Below are positions 1 to 7,743 of a stretch of 64,000 nucleotides of DNA, one piece after another (positions within the stretch are counted from its first letter, which is position 1; each line of letters opens with the position of its first letter). The translations under genes and the position numbers were made by a program. The notes beneath the pieces are model-generated. The model was not told the DNA's origin. It did no database searches and saw only the letters and a program-made list of their open reading frames with translations. This DNA is from Streptomyces bathyalis (lineage in GTDB: Bacteria > Actinomycetota > Actinomycetes > Streptomycetales > Streptomycetaceae), in contig NZ_CP048882.1 in the NCBI RefSeq assembly GCF_015910445.1, forward strand, positions 5,267,501-5,331,500, written 5' to 3'.

Positions 1-185
1 AGCTTCAGGTTCCCGGCGGGGAACTCGTCGTCCGAGACCTTGCATGCCGAGTCGTCCGCGGTGACCCGCACCCCGCCGTCCCCGCCGGCCTTCGACTTCT
101 CCGCGCAGCCGGTCAGAGCTGCGGCAGCCAGCAGAGGAACGGCCGCTCCGGCTATGAGAGTTCGGCTTCGGATGGAGGCGGACAT
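1..185 (-). CDS. efeO: EfeO-like iron-uptake lipoprotein (5' part only)
   Basis: The gene reads leftward and leaves the window, so only about 61 N-terminal residues are visible. The start is ATG at 185, preceded by an AGGGAG ribosome site. An Arg-containing n-region and hydrophobic stretch end in the lipobox LTGC, so this is an exported lipoprotein. The mature part begins with a Lys/Gly linker followed by VRVTADDSACKVSDDEFPAGN, which resembles the first strands of the cupredoxin domain of EfeO, the periplasmic part of EfeUOB ferrous/ferric iron uptake. A strong DmdR/IdeR-type iron box lies 64 bp upstream, which independently supports an iron role. EfeU, the imelysin M75 domain and EfeB are outside the window, so the assignment rests on the N-terminus and the operator. 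Confidence 0.7.
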   Translation of the reverse strand, partial: MSASIRSRTLIAGAAVPLLAAAALTGCAEKSKAGGDGGVRVTADDSACKVSDDEFPAGNLK

Positions 186-248
186 GTGGGCTCCCTGTGG
201 GCTGACGGATCGGTCGGGCGGTGGTCACGGTGCACTACAAGGCGCCAT

Positions 249-267
249 TTAAGCAAGGCTTACCTAA
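249..267. promoter_or_regulatory. DmdR/IdeR-type iron box
   Basis: The 19-bp site TTAAGCAAGGCTTACCTAA is a near-perfect dyad that matches the DtxR/IdeR/DmdR1 consensus (TTAGGTTAGGCTAACCTAA) at most positions. It lies 64 bp upstream of the efeO-like start and would give iron-dependent repression of that leftward gene. It is 127 bp upstream of the rightward lipoprotein gene, so control of that gene is possible but less likely. Confidence 0.85.
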
Positions 268-393
268 GTCGGGAAGATAACAGGGGGCGGCGCGAAGGCG
301 CGGGCGGGGATCGTACGTGGAACGGACCCCGCGGAATGGCGGGCCGGGGGCACCTGGGCTCTAGTGAGGAGGAGTCCGTGCAGAGGAGGCCCG

Positions 394-930
394 ATGAGGA
401 ACGGCGTCAGAGGGGCGACCGTCGCGGCCGCCGCGTCGCTGCTCATCCTGGGCAGCGGCTGCGGCAACGGAGGTGACGGCGGTTCAGGAGCCTCCGAATC
501 GCCGAGCGAGCACGCAGAGAGCTCCGCGAACGCCAAGACGGTGAACGCCCGTTCGGACGGCGGCCTCGGGACGTACCTGACCGGTGGTCAGAACAAGACC
601 CTCTATCTCTTCGAGAAGGACAAGAGCCCCGAGTCGACGTGCTCGGGCGCCTGCGCGCAGGCGTGGCCGCCGATGATCGTCAAGGGCCGGCCGGTCGCGG
701 GGGAGGGCGGCGTGGAGAAGGACCTCCTCGGCACGTCCGAGCGCCGCGACGGCAAGACGCAGGTCACCTACAAGGACCGCCCGCTGTACTACTACCAGGG
801 CGACCAGAAGGCGGGGCAGACCAACGGCCAGGGGCTCGATCAGTTCGGGGCCAAGTGGTACGTGCTCGGCACCGACGGAAAGGCCGTCAAGAAAAAGGCC
901 AAGGACGGCGGTGGTGGCGGCGGCTACTGA
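394..930 (+). CDS. Secreted lipoprotein with two PF03640-type repeats
   Basis: The product is a 178-residue exported lipoprotein. An n-region with Arg2 and Arg6 and an Ala/Leu-rich core lead to the lipobox LGSGC (Cys23), followed by a Gly/Ser/Glu linker. The body contains two copies of the COG4315 (PF03640, Lipoprotein_15) motif. The first is near GTYLTGGQNKTLYLFEKDK with CSGACAQAWPP, and the second is near TQVTYKDRPLYYYQGDQKAG. Family members are small secreted proteins of unknown biochemical role. The start at ATG 394 is chosen because AGAGGAGG precedes it closely. The tail is very Lys/Gly rich. The next gene overlaps its end in another frame, suggesting co-transcription. Confidence 0.85.
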   Translation: MRNGVRGATVAAAASLLILGSGCGNGGDGGSGASESPSEHAESSANAKTVNARSDGGLGTYLTGGQNKTLYLFEKDKSPESTCSGACAQAWPPMIVKGRPVAGEGGVEKDLLGTSERRDGKTQVTYKDRPLYYYQGDQKAGQTNGQGLDQFGAKWYVLGTDGKAVKKKAKDGGGGGGY

Positions 931-1396
931 CCACAGGCGCCCCGCGCGCGCCTCGCACCGTTTCCTGCGGGCCCTCGCCAGAGTGCTGGCCGCGGCCGGT
1001 CTCGCCGTGAACGCCTATGTGCACGCGCACCTCGCGCCCACGTTCGACGGAGTCGTCGCGTCCGTCAGCCAGGGCGACCTCTTCCGTCTCGAGGCCGCAC
1101 TCGGAGCGCTGGCGGCGCTGCTGGTACTCGTGTGGCGGCGGCTGCCGGCGGACCTCTTCGCCTTCGTCGTGGCCGCCGGGGGGCTCGCCCTGCTGCTGAT
1201 CTACCGGTACGTCGACGTGGGAGAGTTCGGCCCGTTCCCCGGCATGTACGACCCGTCGTGGAGTGTGGACAAGTCGGTCGCGCTCGTCTCCCAGGCGGTC
1301 GCCGTGATCGCCACGGCGCTGCTCATGCTCACCACGAAGCGCCGGCGCCGACCCGGTGCGCGGGACCGGGCCATGGATTCCGGCGGATTCACCTGA
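911..1396 (+). CDS. Small integral membrane protein of unknown function
   Basis: A 161-residue protein with about four hydrophobic segments: near residues 20-38, 62-78 (ALGALAALLVLVW), 84-100 (FAFVVAAGGLALLLIYRY) and 126-144 (ALVSQAVAVIATALLML). The C-terminus is strongly basic (KRRRRPGARDR). It starts with GTG inside the 3' end of the lipoprotein gene, so the two are probably translationally coupled. A GTG one codon later is an equal candidate. Its last 8 bp overlap the convergent molybdenum hydroxylase gene tail to tail. I do not recognise a named family. Lipoprotein plus small membrane protein pairs of this kind are common in streptomycetes, but the function is unknown. Confidence 0.7.
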   Translation: MVAAATDHRRPARASHRFLRALARVLAAAGLAVNAYVHAHLAPTFDGVVASVSQGDLFRLEAALGALAALLVLVWRRLPADLFAFVVAAGGLALLLIYRYVDVGEFGPFPGMYDPSWSVDKSVALVSQAVAVIATALLMLTTKRRRRPGARDRAMDSGGFT

Positions 1397-3617
1397 TGAT
1401 GTCCTCGATCATGATCGGCATCTTCCGGATGCGGCGGCCCGTGGCGTGGTGAATCGCGTTGGCGATCGCGGCGTTCGCTCCGACCTGCCCGATCTCGCCG
1501 ACGCCCTTCACGCCGAGCGGATTGACGATCCGGTCCTCGACGTCGACGAGTTCGACCGTGACATCGGGCGCGTCGGCGTTCACCGGGACCAGATACTCGC
1601 CCAGGCTGTTGCAGACCCAGCGGCCCGTGGCGGGATCCATGCGGTTGAACTCCAGAAGCGCCTGGCCCAGGCTCCAGAGCATCCCGCCCATGAGCTGGCT
1701 GCGCACCGTGCGCGCGTTGAGCACACGGCCCGGCGCGAAGGCACCGGTCATGCGCCTCACCCGTACCAGGCCCAGCTCCGGATCGACGGCGACCTCCGCG
1801 AACTGGGCGCCGAAGGTGAGCATGGCGTACGGGGTGTCCATGCCCGGCGGGTTCCAGGTGCCCGAAGCCTCGGCGTCGGGGCGGAGATTGCGCCGCAGCA
1901 GGTCCGTGTACTGCTCGGAGGACGTGCCCGCGCTCATGGTCCCGTTCCGCACGACGACGCCTGCCGGGTCCGCGCCGTGCAGCGGTGAGCCGCTGTCCGC
2001 GACGGCCTCGCCGATGAGCTGCTCGCGCAGAGCCGTCGCTGCTGCGTGGACAGCGGCGCTGATCATCCCGGCGCCCGCGGAGCCGACGGCCGAGGCGATG
2101 CCGGGGAAGTCGGTGTCGCCCTTCTCGAAGCGGCAGCGCTCCACGGGGACTCCGAGGACGTCGGCGGCGACCTGCGCCATCACGGTCGCCACCCCGGTGC
2201 CGAACTCGGTGGTCGCGCCTTGCACCACGACGCTGCCGTCGGCGTAGATGCGCGCCCTGGCACGCTGCGGTGTACCGGGGGGCGGCGCCGGATAGCCGGC
2301 AGCGGCCATGCCCGTGCCGATCAGCCAGTTGCCCTCACGCCGGGAGCCCGGTGCCGGGTCGCGGTCGTGCCAGCCGAAGCTCGCGGCCCCGCGCTGGTAA
2401 CACTCCTTCAGGCCGTTGCTCGACCACGGGTTGCCCGAGACCGGGTCCGCGTCGGCGAAGTTGCGCAGCCGCAGCTCGATCGGGTCGAGGCCGGTCTTCT
2501 CGGCGAGCTCGTCCATCGCGCACTCGAGGGCGAACATGCCGGTGGAGTCGCCGGGACCGCGCATGAAGGTGGGGGTCATGGTGTTGGCGCGGATGAGCCG
2601 GTAGACGCCCTCGTAGTTGGGACAGGCGTACATCTGTGCCGCCGAGTTGAGGGACGGCTCGGCCCAGTCGTCGAAGTGCGAGGTGGGGGAGAGCTTGTGA
2701 TGACGCAGCGCGGTCAGCCGGCCGTCGTTCGTCGCCCCGAGGGTGATGTGCTGCTCCTGCTCCTCGCGGTGGCCGCAGGCGGTGAACATCTGCTCGCGCG
2801 TGAGGGCCAGCTTGACGGGACGGCCCACTTCCCGTGCGGCCAGCGCAGCGAGCGCGGGGTGGTGCCAGATCATGGCCTTCGAGCCGAAGCTGCCGCCGAC
2901 GAACTGGCTGAGAACCCGGATCTTCGAGAGCGGGATCCCGAGGAGCGCGGCCACCGTGAGCTGGGTGGCGTTGACGCCCTGGGTGCCGTCGTACAGGAGC
3001 AGCTCGTCGCCGTCCCAGATCGCCGTGGTGCCCGAAGCCTCCAGCGGATTGTGGCTGTTGGCGGCGTAGTCGAACGTCGCCTCCACCACGATGTCCGCCT
3101 TCTCGATCCCCTCCTCGATGTCGCCCCGCGCGCTGCGGCCGGGAAGGAAGCCGCCGAAGATCTTCTCGGCCTCGTACGCCTGGTCCCGGCCCTGCTCGAT
3201 GGTGGTGAGCGGCTCGGACGCCTCGTACCCGACGCGCAGCAGCGACGCCGCGTGCTGGGCGCGTTCGTGGGTGTCGGCCACGACGAGGGCGATGGGCTGG
3301 CCCCCGTAGTGCACGATGTCGTCCTGCATCGGGAAGAACGTCTCGCCGGGTGCCGGGCCGCCGAAGAGGGAGGGCACCAGGGGAGGCTGGGTGGCGATCC
3401 GCGGCAGGTTCTCGTGCGTGAGCACCGCGAGGACACCGGGCTCCTCCCGGGCGTCCGAGGCGTCGACCGACCTGACGCGGCCGCTGGCGATGCGTGCCCC
3501 GACCAGGCAGGCGTGAGCCATGCCGGTGGCCGGGATCTCGGTCGAGTAGCGCGCCGAGCCGGTGACCTTCTGGCGGCCGTCGACCCGTTCGAGCGGTGCT
3601 CCGATCGCCGTGGTCAT
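1389..3617 (-). CDS. Molybdopterin-binding subunit of xanthine-dehydrogenase-family oxidoreductase
   Basis: This 742-residue protein is the large catalytic subunit of a three-subunit molybdenum hydroxylase. It opens with GAPLERVDGRQKVTGSARYS, the standard start of the aldehyde oxidase/xanthine dehydrogenase a/b hammerhead domain (about residues 1-140). The molybdopterin-binding domains follow, with FVGGSFGSKAM near residue 240 and the active-site Glu in KGVGEIGQVGANAA near the C-terminus. It is the last of three leftward genes (2Fe-2S, FAD, Mo), and its start overlaps the FAD gene stop as ATGA. The FAD subunit carries a cysteine insertion typical of PaoB, so the complex is closest in layout to the PaoABC/YagTSR aldehyde oxidoreductase. 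No Tat signal is visible, so it is probably cytoplasmic. The substrate cannot be told from sequence. Confidence 0.9.
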   Translation of the reverse strand: MTTAIGAPLERVDGRQKVTGSARYSTEIPATGMAHACLVGARIASGRVRSVDASDAREEPGVLAVLTHENLPRIATQPPLVPSLFGGPAPGETFFPMQDDIVHYGGQPIALVVADTHERAQHAASLLRVGYEASEPLTTIEQGRDQAYEAEKIFGGFLPGRSARGDIEEGIEKADIVVEATFDYAANSHNPLEASGTTAIWDGDELLLYDGTQGVNATQLTVAALLGIPLSKIRVLSQFVGGSFGSKAMIWHHPALAALAAREVGRPVKLALTREQMFTACGHREEQEQHITLGATNDGRLTALRHHKLSPTSHFDDWAEPSLNSAAQMYACPNYEGVYRLIRANTMTPTFMRGPGDSTGMFALECAMDELAEKTGLDPIELRLRNFADADPVSGNPWSSNGLKECYQRGAASFGWHDRDPAPGSRREGNWLIGTGMAAAGYPAPPPGTPQRARARIYADGSVVVQGATTEFGTGVATVMAQVAADVLGVPVERCRFEKGDTDFPGIASAVGSAGAGMISAAVHAAATALREQLIGEAVADSGSPLHGADPAGVVVRNGTMSAGTSSEQYTDLLRRNLRPDAEASGTWNPPGMDTPYAMLTFGAQFAEVAVDPELGLVRVRRMTGAFAPGRVLNARTVRSQLMGGMLWSLGQALLEFNRMDPATGRWVCNSLGEYLVPVNADAPDVTVELVDVEDRIVNPLGVKGVGEIGQVGANAAIANAIHHATGRRIRKMPIMIEDIIR

Positions 3618-4609
3618 GAGGTTCTCCCGTTCGCCGTGAGGGTTTCCAGGACGCGTACGATCACGCGCTGCGCGAGCTCGGTCTTGAAGGCGTTGTGGGC
3701 GGTGGTCCGGGCGTCGGCCAGCTCCACGCGTGCCGCCTCGGCGAAGCTGTCCCTGCCGGCGGGCGCCCCGAGCAGGACGCCTTCGGCGCGGTGGGCGCGC
3801 CAGGGCTTGGTCGCCACGCCGCCCAGTGCCAGGCGTACGTCCGCGATCGTGCCGTCCACGAGGGACAGCGCGCAGGCGGCGGAGACCAGCGCGAACTCGT
3901 AGCTCTCGCGGTCGCGGACCTTCAGATACACCGAGCGGCGGCCGATCGGCGCGGAAGGCACCTCGATCGCGGTGATCAGCTCGCCGTGCTCCAGGGGGTG
4001 TTCACGGTGCGGGGTGTGTCCCGGCGTCAGGAAGAAGTCGTCGATGCCGTATGCCTGTTCACCGCCGGTGCCCTGGGTGTGCACGCGTGCGTCGAGGGCG
4101 GCGAGTGCCACCGCCACGTCGGACGGGTGGGTGGCGATGCACTGGTCGCTGGTGCCGAGCACCGCGTGGCCGCGGCTGAAGCCCTCGATGGCGGAGCATC
4201 CGGTGCCGGGTTCGCGCCTGTTGCAGGGCGAGACGGCGTCGCGGTAGTAGGGACAGCGCACCCGCTGCAGCAGGTTGCCGCCCATGGAGGCCATGTTGCG
4301 CAGCTGCGGCGACGCTCCCGCCTCCAGCGCCTCGGCGATGACCGGATACCTCTCCCGTACGAGGGGGGAGGCGGCCACCTCGCTCATGCGGGCGAGAGCG
4401 CCGATGCGCAGCCCGCCGTCGGGCGCCTCCTCGATTCCGGTGAACGGCAGGTCGTTGATGTCGACGAGCCGGCGGGGTGTGAGCACGTTCTGCCGGAGGA
4501 GGTCGACCTCGGTGGTGCCGCCGGCGAGGAAGTCACTCGTGGGGTCGGTGCTGACGGCCGTGATCGCGCCGGCGGCGTCGGCGGCGCGGGAGTAGGTGAT
4601 GAGCCGCAC
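3614..4609 (-). CDS. FAD-binding subunit of molybdenum hydroxylase (PaoB/YagS type)
   Basis: A 331-residue CoxM-type FAD subunit that passes electrons from the Mo centre through Fe-S clusters to FAD. It starts MRLITYSRAADAAGAI and has the FAD motif FLAGGTTEVDLLR near residue 30 and NMASMGGNLLQRVRCPYYRD near residue 110. The segment from RCPYYRD through CNRREPGTGCSAIEG contains three further cysteines. These match the insertion that binds a [4Fe-4S] cluster in E. coli PaoB and is absent from ordinary xanthine dehydrogenase FAD subunits. It is the middle gene of the operon, overlapping the large subunit gene by 4 bp and following the 2Fe-2S gene by 24 bp. Confidence 0.88.
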   Translation of the reverse strand: MRLITYSRAADAAGAITAVSTDPTSDFLAGGTTEVDLLRQNVLTPRRLVDINDLPFTGIEEAPDGGLRIGALARMSEVAASPLVRERYPVIAEALEAGASPQLRNMASMGGNLLQRVRCPYYRDAVSPCNRREPGTGCSAIEGFSRGHAVLGTSDQCIATHPSDVAVALAALDARVHTQGTGGEQAYGIDDFFLTPGHTPHREHPLEHGELITAIEVPSAPIGRRSVYLKVRDRESYEFALVSAACALSLVDGTIADVRLALGGVATKPWRAHRAEGVLLGAPAGRDSFAEAARVELADARTTAHNAFKTELAQRVIVRVLETLTANGRTS

Positions 4610-4633
4610 GGGACGTACTCCGTTTCTCGGGTC

Positions 4634-5158
4634 TCAGGACTCGTCGCGGACGGCGCGGACCGCGGCCCGGATGTGGGGGTAGGCGGCGCAGCGGCAGAGG
4701 TTGCCGCTCATCCATTCCTTGATCTCGTCGTCGCCGGTGTGGCCCTCGGCGGTCAGTGCCACGGCGGACATGATCTGGCCGGAGGTGCAGTAGCCGCACT
4801 GGAAGGCGTCCTCGGCGATGAACGCCCTCTGCATGGGGTGCAGTTCACCGTTCGGTCCGGCCAGGCCCTCGATGGTGGTGACCTCGCGGCCCTCGCAGGA
4901 GAGCGCGAGAGTGAGGCACGCCAGCACGCGGCGTCCGTCCACCCATACGGTGCACGCGCCGCAGGCGCCCTGGTCGCAGCCCTTCTTGGAGCCCGTCATG
5001 TCGAGGTGCTCGCGCAGCGCGTCGAGCAGGCTCACCCTCGGTTCGATCTCCAGGGGACGCTCGGCCCCGTTGACCGACAGCGTCACCGGCACCGGCCCGG
5101 GGCCGCGTTCTCCGAGACCCGGGCCGCGCTCGGTGATCGCGGGGCCGCGTACGGACAT
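4634..5158 (-). CDS. [2Fe-2S] subunit of molybdenum hydroxylase
   Basis: A 174-residue electron-transfer subunit with two [2Fe-2S] clusters. The N-terminal plant-ferredoxin-type cluster motif is GSKKGCDQGACGACTVW with a fourth Cys in RRVLAC. The C-terminal helical-domain cluster uses CGYCTSGQ and NLCRCAAYPHI. The start is placed at ATG 5158 (MSVRGPAITERG) because GGAGG sits 6 bp upstream. A longer reading to 5203 lacks such a site. It is the first gene of the three-gene leftward operon. Unlike E. coli PaoA it shows no twin-arginine export signal. No XdhC- or MocA-like maturation gene lies next to it. Confidence 0.88.
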   Translation of the reverse strand: MSVRGPAITERGPGLGERGPGPVPVTLSVNGAERPLEIEPRVSLLDALREHLDMTGSKKGCDQGACGACTVWVDGRRVLACLTLALSCEGREVTTIEGLAGPNGELHPMQRAFIAEDAFQCGYCTSGQIMSAVALTAEGHTGDDEIKEWMSGNLCRCAAYPHIRAAVRAVRDES

Positions 5159-5204
5159 GTGCACCTCCGGGAGGGCTCTGACGAATATCACCGCGAAGGG
5201 CACA

Positions 5205-5235
5205 TACTAGGTCAATATTGCTCAAATCAGACTGC
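5205..5235. promoter_or_regulatory. AT-rich dyad upstream of the molybdenum hydroxylase operon
   Basis: A local AT-rich patch with the 8-bp palindrome CAATATTG (5213-5220) lies about 55 bp upstream of the 2Fe-2S subunit start. In DNA of this GC content it is a plausible promoter or operator for the leftward operon. The call rests on composition and symmetry alone. Confidence 0.3.
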
Positions 5236-5285
5236 GTTGCGGCCCGTGGGACGCACTCCGGTGGGACGCGCTACAGGGGAAGCCG

Positions 5286-5491
5286 GTGACAGGGACGAGC
5301 GACGGCGCGACGTCTCGGCGGAAGGCCGTGACGGTGGTCTTCACCTGGGAGGTCATTCCCGGGAAGCAGGCGGAGTTCGAGCACCCGCGGCCACGATGGT
5401 CTTTCCCCTCTTCCTCGCCCCGCTGCTCACCTACGCCGTGATGCCGGGGCTGAGCAGGGTGCTGCGGCGCTGGCTCTATCCGGGGTTCTGA
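5286..5491 (+). pseudogene. Remnant of an antibiotic-biosynthesis-monooxygenase (ABM)-like membrane protein
   Basis: Two pieces of one gene are joined out of frame. The first piece starts at GTG 5286 behind AGGGGA and encodes a short leader followed by AVTVVFTWEVIPGKQAEFE, the first strand of an ABM ferredoxin-like domain. That frame stops at 5441. The second piece, in the +2 frame and ending at 5491, encodes FPLFLAPLLTYAVMPGLSRV followed by LRRWLYPGF. This is the C-terminal membrane segment seen on streptomycete ABM proteins. The central part of the domain and most membrane segments are missing, so an internal deletion with frameshift is the simplest reading. Annotating an intact gene here would be wrong. 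Confidence 0.6.
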
Positions 5492-5513
5492 ACCGGGGCC
5501 GGGGCGCGGGCGC

Positions 5514-6275
5514 TCAGCCGCCCGTGAGCCGCTGGAGCTTCACGGCGGTGGCCCGCAGCAGTTCGAGGTGGGCGCGGGCCTGCTCGTCGTCGCAGCGGAA
5601 CGCGGGCATCGAGACGGACATGGCGGCGACGGTCTCTCCGCCGGGGCCGAGCACCGGCACCGCCACGCACCGGCAGCCCTCGACGTACTCCTCGTGGTCC
5701 TCGGCGTATCCGGCCTCGCGGGCCGAGTTCAGGACGTCCATCAGCTCGTCGACGTCCGTCACGGTGCGGTCGGTGAGCCGGGGGAGTTCCGCCGCGGTCA
5801 GCCGGCGCCGGGCCTCCTCGGGTGAGAGGCCGGCCAGCAGCATCTTGCCCACGCCGGTGGCGTGCGCGTGCAGCCGGGAGCCGACGTGGGAGACGAGCTT
5901 CATCGGCCGGGGCGAGTGGGCGATGGCGATGTAGACGTTGTGGATGCCTTCCAGGCGCGCCAGTTGGACGGTCTCGCCGCTCTCCGTCGCCAGCTCCTCC
6001 ATGAGCGGGCGGGCGTGCCGTTCGAGATCGCCGTGGCCGGAGTACGCCTGGCTGAGCCGCCAGGCGCTCAGGCCCAGGCCGTAGCGCCTCGTCTCCTCGT
6101 CGAACTCCAGGTAGTTGCGGGCGGCGAGTGTCGCCAGCAGGCCGTGCGCGCTGGAACGGGGAAGGCCGAGGCCGGATGTGACGTCGGTGAAGCGGACGGG
6201 GCCGCGGTCGGCGACGAGGTCGAGGATCGCCAGCACCCTGTCGGCGGATTTCACCCCGCTCGTCTGGTCGGCCAT
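5514..6275 (-). CDS. IclR-family transcriptional regulator
   Basis: A 253-residue regulator. The N-terminal winged helix-turn-helix (about residues 8-70: SADRVLAILDLVADRGPVRF, then LPRSSAHGLLATLAARNYL) is followed by the IclR effector domain (about 85-250). The effector domain has SRLHAHATGVGKMLLAG and EGCRCVAVPVLGPGGETVAA. The start is ATG 6275. It is divergent from the MFS-dehydrogenase-dehydratase genes across a 112-bp gap containing a near-palindrome, so it most likely controls that catabolic unit, as a repressor or activator responding to a small acid. Confidence 0.9.
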   Translation of the reverse strand: MADQTSGVKSADRVLAILDLVADRGPVRFTDVTSGLGLPRSSAHGLLATLAARNYLEFDEETRRYGLGLSAWRLSQAYSGHGDLERHARPLMEELATESGETVQLARLEGIHNVYIAIAHSPRPMKLVSHVGSRLHAHATGVGKMLLAGLSPEEARRRLTAAELPRLTDRTVTDVDELMDVLNSAREAGYAEDHEEYVEGCRCVAVPVLGPGGETVAAMSVSMPAFRCDDEQARAHLELLRATAVKLQRLTGG

Positions 6276-6318
6276 GGATTCCCCCTCGGGTCTTGACAGT
6301 GCGGGACGCCGTCACGTC

Positions 6319-6356
6319 ACATGAAACTGTTCTTGGATGAGAACGGTAGTTCATGT
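6319..6356. promoter_or_regulatory. Candidate IclR operator between iclR and the MFS operon
   Basis: The divergent intergenic gap contains outer arms ACATGAA (6319-6325) and TTCATGT (6350-6356) and inner arms GTTCT (6329-6333) and AGAAC (6340-6344). The nested dyad lies 32 bp from the MFS start and about 45 bp from the iclR start. This is where an autoregulating IclR protein would be expected to bind. Confidence 0.5.
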
Positions 6357-6387
6357 AGAGGAACTTCTCAAGAGCCGGAGAGCAGCG

Positions 6388-7743
6388 ATGACAGAGACCC
6401 GGGCAGCCGGTGCGCCTGAGGTGGCCTCAGCAGTGGCCAAAGCGATGCGCCGCCTCGTGCCGTTCCTGCTGCTGATGTACGTGCTGGCCTTCCTGGACCG
6501 CGTCAACATCGGCTTCGCCCAGGAGTCGTTCCAGGCGGACACCGGGCTCGGCGACGCCGCCTATGCCTTCGGTGCGGGCATCTTCTTCCTCGGCTACGTG
6601 CTGCTGGAGGTGCCGAGCAACCTGCTGCTGCGGCGCTTCGGTGCGCGCAGGTGGATGGCCCGCATCATGATCAGCTGGGGTCTGGTCTCGGCGGCGCTGA
6701 TGTTCGCGCACACGGCTCCCGTCTTCTACGGGCTGCGTTTCCTGCTCGGCGTCGCCGAAGCGGGCTTCTTCCCCGGGGTGATCTACTACCTGACGCTCTG
6801 GGTGCCCGCGGCCCACCGGGCCAGGGTGATGGCGCTGTTCTACTTCGGCGCCCCGCTCGCGTTCATCTTCGGCAGCCCTCTGTCCGGGCTGCTGCTGGAG
6901 ATGGACGGCATCAGCGAGCTGCACGGCTGGCAGTGGCTCTTCCTCGTACAGGGCCTGGCCACCGTCGCCGTCGGGCTGATCGCGCTGCGCGTCCTTCCCG
7001 ACTCGCCCGGATCCGCACGCTGGCTGACGCCCACGGAGAAGGCGGCCCTCACAACTGCCGTCGCGGCGGAGGACGGTGAGAAGGAGGAGAGCAGCGTGCT
7101 GCGGGCGCTGCGCAGCGGCCGGGTGCTGTACCTGTCGCTGATCTACTTCGTCATCCAGGTCTCCGTCTACGGCGTGACGTTCTTCCTGCCCACCCAGGTC
7201 GGCGAACTGCTCGGCACCACCGTCGGGTTCGAGGTCAGCCTCGTGACGGCGATCCCGTGGGTGTGCGCCATCGTCGGCTCCGTCGTCGCGGGCCGTGTCA
7301 GTGACCGCACCGGGCGGCGCCTGCCGGTGGCGGCCTGCTGCCTGATCGCGGGCGCCGCCGGGATCTCCGGATCGGTGCTGGCCGGGTCGCCGGCGCTCGC
7401 GCTGGTCGCCCTGTGTGTGGCGGCGGCCGGATTCATCGCCGTGCAGCCCGTGTTCTGGACCCAGCCCACCGCTTTCCTCACCGGCGCCGCGGCGGCGGGC
7501 GGCATCGCGCTCGTCAACTCACTCGGCTCGATCGGCGGGTTCGTCGCACCGAACGTCAAGACCTGGGCGGACGGGGTGGCCGGTTCCCCGAGCGCCGGGC
7601 TCCAAGTCATCGCCGGATTCACCCTGTTCGGCGCCGTGCTGATCGCGGGACTCGGCGCGTGGCAGCGCCGGACCCCGCAGCCCGGGGCGAACCGGACGGG
7701 TGAAGGGCTCGTAGGGACCGAGAAGGAGAGCAGGATCCGCTGA
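6388..7743 (+). CDS. MFS transporter, anion:cation symporter-like
   Basis: A 451-residue, 12-helix major facilitator. The first helix and the loop motif read YVLAFLDRVNIGFAQESF. The conserved RFLLGVAEAGFFPGVIYYLT segment is typical of the anion:cation symporter (ACS) family, which carries sugar acids, phthalate and similar organic anions. The start is placed at ATG 6388, behind GGAGA, rather than at an upstream in-frame ATG (6337). The stop overlaps the dehydrogenase start (TGATG). It heads an operon of sugar-acid enzymes, so it probably imports the pathway substrate, such as a deoxy-aldonate. Confidence 0.85.
   Translation: MTETRAAGAPEVASAVAKAMRRLVPFLLLMYVLAFLDRVNIGFAQESFQADTGLGDAAYAFGAGIFFLGYVLLEVPSNLLLRRFGARRWMARIMISWGLVSAALMFAHTAPVFYGLRFLLGVAEAGFFPGVIYYLTLWVPAAHRARVMALFYFGAPLAFIFGSPLSGLLLEMDGISELHGWQWLFLVQGLATVAVGLIALRVLPDSPGSARWLTPTEKAALTTAVAAEDGEKEESSVLRALRSGRVLYLSLIYFVIQVSVYGVTFFLPTQVGELLGTTVGFEVSLVTAIPWVCAIVGSVVAGRVSDRTGRRLPVAACCLIAGAAGISGSVLAGSPALALVALCVAAAGFIAVQPVFWTQPTAFLTGAAAAGGIALVNSLGSIGGFVAPNVKTWADGVAGSPSAGLQVIAGFTLFGAVLIAGLGAWQRRTPQPGANRTGEGLVGTEKESRIR

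Noticed and set aside
2046..3902. 618-residue plus-strand frame across the molybdenum hydroxylase genes
   Set aside because: Shadow of the large subunit gene. It shows no motifs and crosses a gene boundary.
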